Shown in pieces: positions 60,619 through 64,000 of a stretch of DNA of 64,000 nucleotides. Source of the DNA: Pseudisothecium myosuroides (taxonomy: Eukaryota; Streptophyta; Bryopsida; Hypnales; Lembophyllaceae); NCBI GenBank assembly GCA_951799445.1, contig OX637287.1, forward strand, positions 37,663,724 to 37,727,723, given 5' to 3'. The notes below the pieces were generated by a model. It did not search any database and had not been told where the DNA came from. It saw only the letters and a program-made list of their open reading frames with translations. Each line of letters starts with the position of its first letter. The first letter of the stretch is position 1. The translations under genes were made by a program, and so were the position numbers.

Positions 60619-63216
60619 AAACCCTACACACATGCGGCTCTATCACCAAGGGACCGCAGTCAGCCAAAAATGATTAGATTCCAAGATGAAGAGGTGAGTT
60701 CTTTGTTTCTACAGGCAGTTTCCTTGAGAAACTCATTAATCGGACAATTTGACATTCATCGGACAATTTGAGTTCTTGGCATCCTTATAAGAATTGGATT
60801 AAACAAGGGCATGTATATCTTTGATATTCATGGATGTTGTATGGATATGGATATGTTGATTTTGATACTGATATACTCGCCAGAGACATGTACTAGTTAG
60901 GATTATTTTTTATTTCTTTTTTCTATTTCAAAAATAATTTCAAGAATAATAATTTTAGAATTGTCAATAAGGGTAGGTGCACGAATTTTCTGAATGACCT
61001 ACTCGCTGGAGACGATTTACAACGAAGGCACGACTTCGGTGTAGCATCTGACAATATACTTTGATCGTTGTCTCTCGCTCCAACTGTGAAGACCAAATGA
61101 CATACATAGTATTGCACAGAAGCCAGTCTACTAGGTCTAAAGAAATTGCAACTCGACAAAGGACTCGCTAACAAGCAAGTTTCGGTGATGTAAAGTATAT
61201 GTTGCTACAACGGTAACATACAAATTAACCTGCAGAGATCACATGCCCGGGAATTTGCACCTATAGTCTCAGCAAATGAAAACAAAGCAAAACAGTTCAT
61301 AAATGACTCTTAGAACAAGTGGCCCTGCTTTAGTGAACTAACCATATAATATAAGAACTGACCAAGTGCACGAGCTCTCTGAGCAGCCTCTCTTCCAGAT
61401 CCAACCTTGATTGCTTTATAAATCTGTTTAAAAGCGTCTCACACCTGCATCAAGCCAGGAAATTTAGGTGGCCATTTGATTATGCACTCTATTTGAAAAA
61501 ATAGCACTCACCTCGCTCAGACATAGCAAGCCCATCTTCTTCAGAACTGAAGGTAGGGTTTCTGTTAACAATACAAGAGCAAGGCTAAACTTGCCTGAGA
61601 AGCCTGGGTACTCCAGGCAGGTCACACCCAAGTCAGTAGCTTGACAATCAAATCAAAGTTAGTCTTGCAGTCACTTACCCCACTCGGACGCTCAGCTGGT
61701 AAACTTGAAATTGGCGGCCACTCTGCTGGTAAACATGAGATTTGGTTTGCCAGTCACAGATATGTTGCCACACTCAAAGTGCTTCCGTTAGCAACCTCGC
61801 TTGAAACTTCTTTCCGTTTCTTAGCTCAAAACTCAGCACATAGGTAGCATGAATAGTTTTCACTGAAAAGTTCTAAAGCAAACTTGGTCACATACTTAAA
61901 TATCTCCATCTTTCTGGGACGAATACTTTCCTCCATTATGGAACTTAAAAGGGATCAAGCAAAGGAATAGCCCCAAGCTTATCACGTGGACCAACTCGAG
62001 TTTCCAACCCCTAAATAGATGGATATACAGTAATTCGTGTCAAAGTTCAAGGATTAAATTGCAAGGACTGACATTTACACAGGAGTAAGAGTCTTGAGGG
62101 GCAAACATTCCTACAAAGCCAAATTTAGAAGGCCCTAGAATTAGTAATACGGAAAGCTGTAATACGACAAACTGGTGTGACCTTGCAATCTCTCACAAAA
62201 GGAATATCCACTTTCCCTTTTGTATTTACTTCCTCAAAGGGGGAAAGGTGACTTTGCCATAATAGCACAAACGTCCATGCAAGAATTTTTCCTTTCAGCC
62301 CTCGATCTTCCTAAAGATTCTCAAAAAACAATATTTTATTCAATGCAAAATTTGAATTGCAAGTAGAGTACATGGTCTTAAATCACTAAAAGAATTTGTT
62401 TATAATTTTTGATCAATGATATTGAGAAGAACGAAGGACCAACAGCAGCAGTTCCTGCATACAACAAAAAACCGTGAGCGATCAAAGACAAGTCAAATTG
62501 ACAATTTCTAAAAGTTCAAGAGGGCCAACAAGACAGCTAAAGACCAGCATGAGAGGTAACAATCACTAAACGATGTGGGAGATTGGAGATAAAAGAAAAA
62601 ATATACAATATCAACAAGTTCTTTCGTATATTTCACCAACACCCAGTACATGAAAACTGTAACTTACATGTCGAAGGTAACAAACGCTTACACAGAACGC
62701 ATGCCAGAAAATTTGTAGATGCATGTATTCATAACCAATAGACGAGTTCATGTCTGCTTTCTCATAAATCACAAGAGCACCCCAAAAGCCTCTCTACTTT
62801 GCTCGGATACCTGCAAAACATCCCATATGGCCGTCATCTCTATGTCACATCTAGCAACATCCATCTGGTTGACTCTCAACGTCTAGAACTCTCTGATATA
62901 AAATCACAACCACCAACACGAAATTTAAAACTGAACCGACGCTTCATGGCATTCCTCTCCACAAATGCCTAGCAAGGACTAACATTTCTTTAGGTCATTC
63001 TTAAACCCTCCAGTTCAAAATCATCCTTTAAAATCATAAAACATAAAATTTAAAATAGGGCATGATCCTTATGCAGTGATAACTGACATTTGAGCAAGAC
63101 AGACACAATACAAGCAAGGAACTTGAGAGCTGTCGCATGAGCTAAACTAACGATACATACGCTCTTCAACTAATAGTACTCCCACCACTCACCTGTGCCT
63201 TAGCACGCATCTGATG
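60619..63216. other. Intergenic DNA, possible 3' UTR exons of PTH2
   Basis: No complete coding frame. On the minus strand a donor-like GTGAGT follows at 63192, just past the PTH2 stop, so spliced 3' UTR is possible. Two exon-like stretches occur on the minus strand at about 61375-61430 (AIKVGSGREAAQRARALG) and 61510-61550 (SEEDGLAMSER), but their phases do not join. Confidence 0.35.
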
Positions 63217-63774
63217 TCATAGTAACTTCAAGGAACCCGTTATTTCATCAACTAAGTGTGACGGCCCTAAAATTGCCATTACGGTCTTGGAGTTGGGAGC
63301 AATTTGGGTGCGTCCAGCATCCACAGTGACGTGGCAAGGTAGCTTCAAATTCTTTGCTCTCGTCTGCAAATACAACATCTCCTCTTCGCTTTCCACTCGG
63401 GTCACCACCTTCACTTGTGAGCTCATCTCCCAGCGTTGGAGGGACTTTGGAGCTCTAAAGAAAACCTTCTTATATAGTCCCAGTGAGGCATGGCTACATT
63501 GAGCGGCTATTTTGCCCTTGCCCATCCTTAAATCATTTCTAACCACCAGGACCATTTTGAAATCTTCAAACTGGTCCGCAAGGTCTTCTACGAAGTGCAT
63601 TTCGTCAGTGGAAGCATTGTGAAGAACAGAATAGGAGGGAGGATGAAGGTCGCGAAAGAAGCTCCGCTTAGCCAGGAAATAGCCCAAGGCCAAGCAACCG
63701 ACTCCGACAGCAGTGTGCAGCAGCAAGGCCTTCTTGGTGAGGCCTACTTGGTCCATGGATGGAAACGCTGCCAC
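63217..63774 (-). CDS. PTH2: Peptidyl-tRNA hydrolase 2 with N-terminal membrane anchor
   Basis: An intact single-exon frame of 185 residues. Residues about 14-35 form one hydrophobic segment (LLLHTAVGVGCLALGYFLA) followed by basic residues, as in membrane-anchored Bit1/PTH2 proteins. Residues 73-185 are the PTH2 domain: KMVLVVRNDLRMGKGKIAAQCSHA, VDAGRTQIAPNSKTVMAILGP and the C-terminal DEITGSLKLL. The enzyme cleaves peptidyl-tRNA released by stalled ribosomes; family knowledge places anchored forms at mitochondria or other membranes. The lysine and DAGRTQ residues of the active region are present. The usual GQxKVV strand reads SQVKVV here. The length fits anchored members. The stop is followed 24 bases later by a good donor, so the 3' UTR may be spliced. 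Confidence 0.93.
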   Translation of the reverse strand: MAAFPSMDQVGLTKKALLLHTAVGVGCLALGYFLAKRSFFRDLHPPSYSVLHNASTDEMHFVEDLADQFEDFKMVLVVRNDLRMGKGKIAAQCSHASLGLYKKVFFRAPKSLQRWEMSSQVKVVTRVESEEEMLYLQTRAKNLKLPCHVTVDAGRTQIAPNSKTVMAILGPSHLVDEITGSLKLL

Positions 63775-64000
63775 ACTGCGGTCAACAAGAACGCATTAGC
63801 TTACTCTCTATTCAAGAGAGATTGAAATTTTGTTTTGAAACATTCACTATATTTTCATGACAATATAAGATCATGTAACTCTGATAAGACACAGAGACAC
63901 AGCTCTGTAGCACAGAAAACGTACCCATGGGACCTACCTAGTACTCCAACACCAAAAAAGAAATCTTGAGGAAATGAAGGTTGCTACATGATGAGAAAAA
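63775..64000 (-). promoter_or_regulatory. Upstream region of PTH2
   Basis: AT-rich DNA immediately upstream of the PTH2 start codon. No clear core promoter element assigned; the window ends here. Confidence 0.35.

Noticed and set aside
1..64000. CRISPR arrays, tRNA/rRNA genes and LTR retrotransposons
   Set aside because: I saw no spaced direct repeats of CRISPR type, no cloverleaf or rRNA sequence, and no paired LTRs or reverse-transcriptase motifs. A tRNA scan and LTR search would be needed to be certain.

Overview
This window is nuclear DNA from a land plant. It carries split genes with GT-AG introns, plastid-targeted proteins encoded in the nucleus, AT-rich intergenic DNA and many short DNA transposons. 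The RuBisCO small subunit and ABI3/VP1 sequences suggest a seed-free plant (moss, liverwort, lycophyte or fern), but I cannot name the species from sequence alone. All gene models are manual splicings of raw sequence, checked only by reading frame, splice dinucleotides and family motifs.

Left part (1-29,000): two intact ABI3/VP1-type B3 transcription factor genes lie in the same orientation on the minus strand (190-3311 and 20250-23481). They belong to a direct duplication with an offset of about 20.1 kb. The duplicated DNA also covers their upstream regions and intergenic DNA to about 10.0 kb in copy A and 28.9 kb in copy B. Because both copies of the intergenic DNA are present, several transposon insertions can be proved against empty sites. 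These include TTAA-flanked elements, a TA-flanked element, and a 152-bp hAT-type MITE inside an intron of copy B. Between the copies lie foldback elements, a tandem-repeat array and a TA microsatellite, with no recognisable gene.

Middle part (29,000-45,000): two RuBisCO small-subunit genes are divergently arranged (31093-31795 minus; 41126-41828 plus). They are almost identical from start to stop codon, intron included, but their flanks look unrelated, which is the pattern left by gene conversion. About 9 kb of repeats separates them: TTAA elements, a 240-280 bp GTTTGTTTTG-type repeat family, a near-perfect CACTA foldback and a nested MITE that ends about 360 bp upstream of the right-hand gene.

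Right part (45,000-64,000): an unrecognised multi-pass membrane protein with internal repeats (47337-48368); a 14-exon plastid-type MATE transporter of the EDS5 group with an unusual acidic N-terminal region of about 220 residues (53203-58591); broken pieces of a ribosomal protein eL13 gene in opposite orientations; and an N-terminally membrane-anchored peptidyl-tRNA hydrolase 2 (63217-63774, minus).

The genes do not form one pathway. They are a transcription factor pair, a photosynthesis gene pair, a plastid transporter and a translation quality-control enzyme. The most notable features are the recent duplication with its insertion history, the rbcS homogenisation, and a family of about eight TTAA-specific (piggyBac-like) nonautonomous elements.
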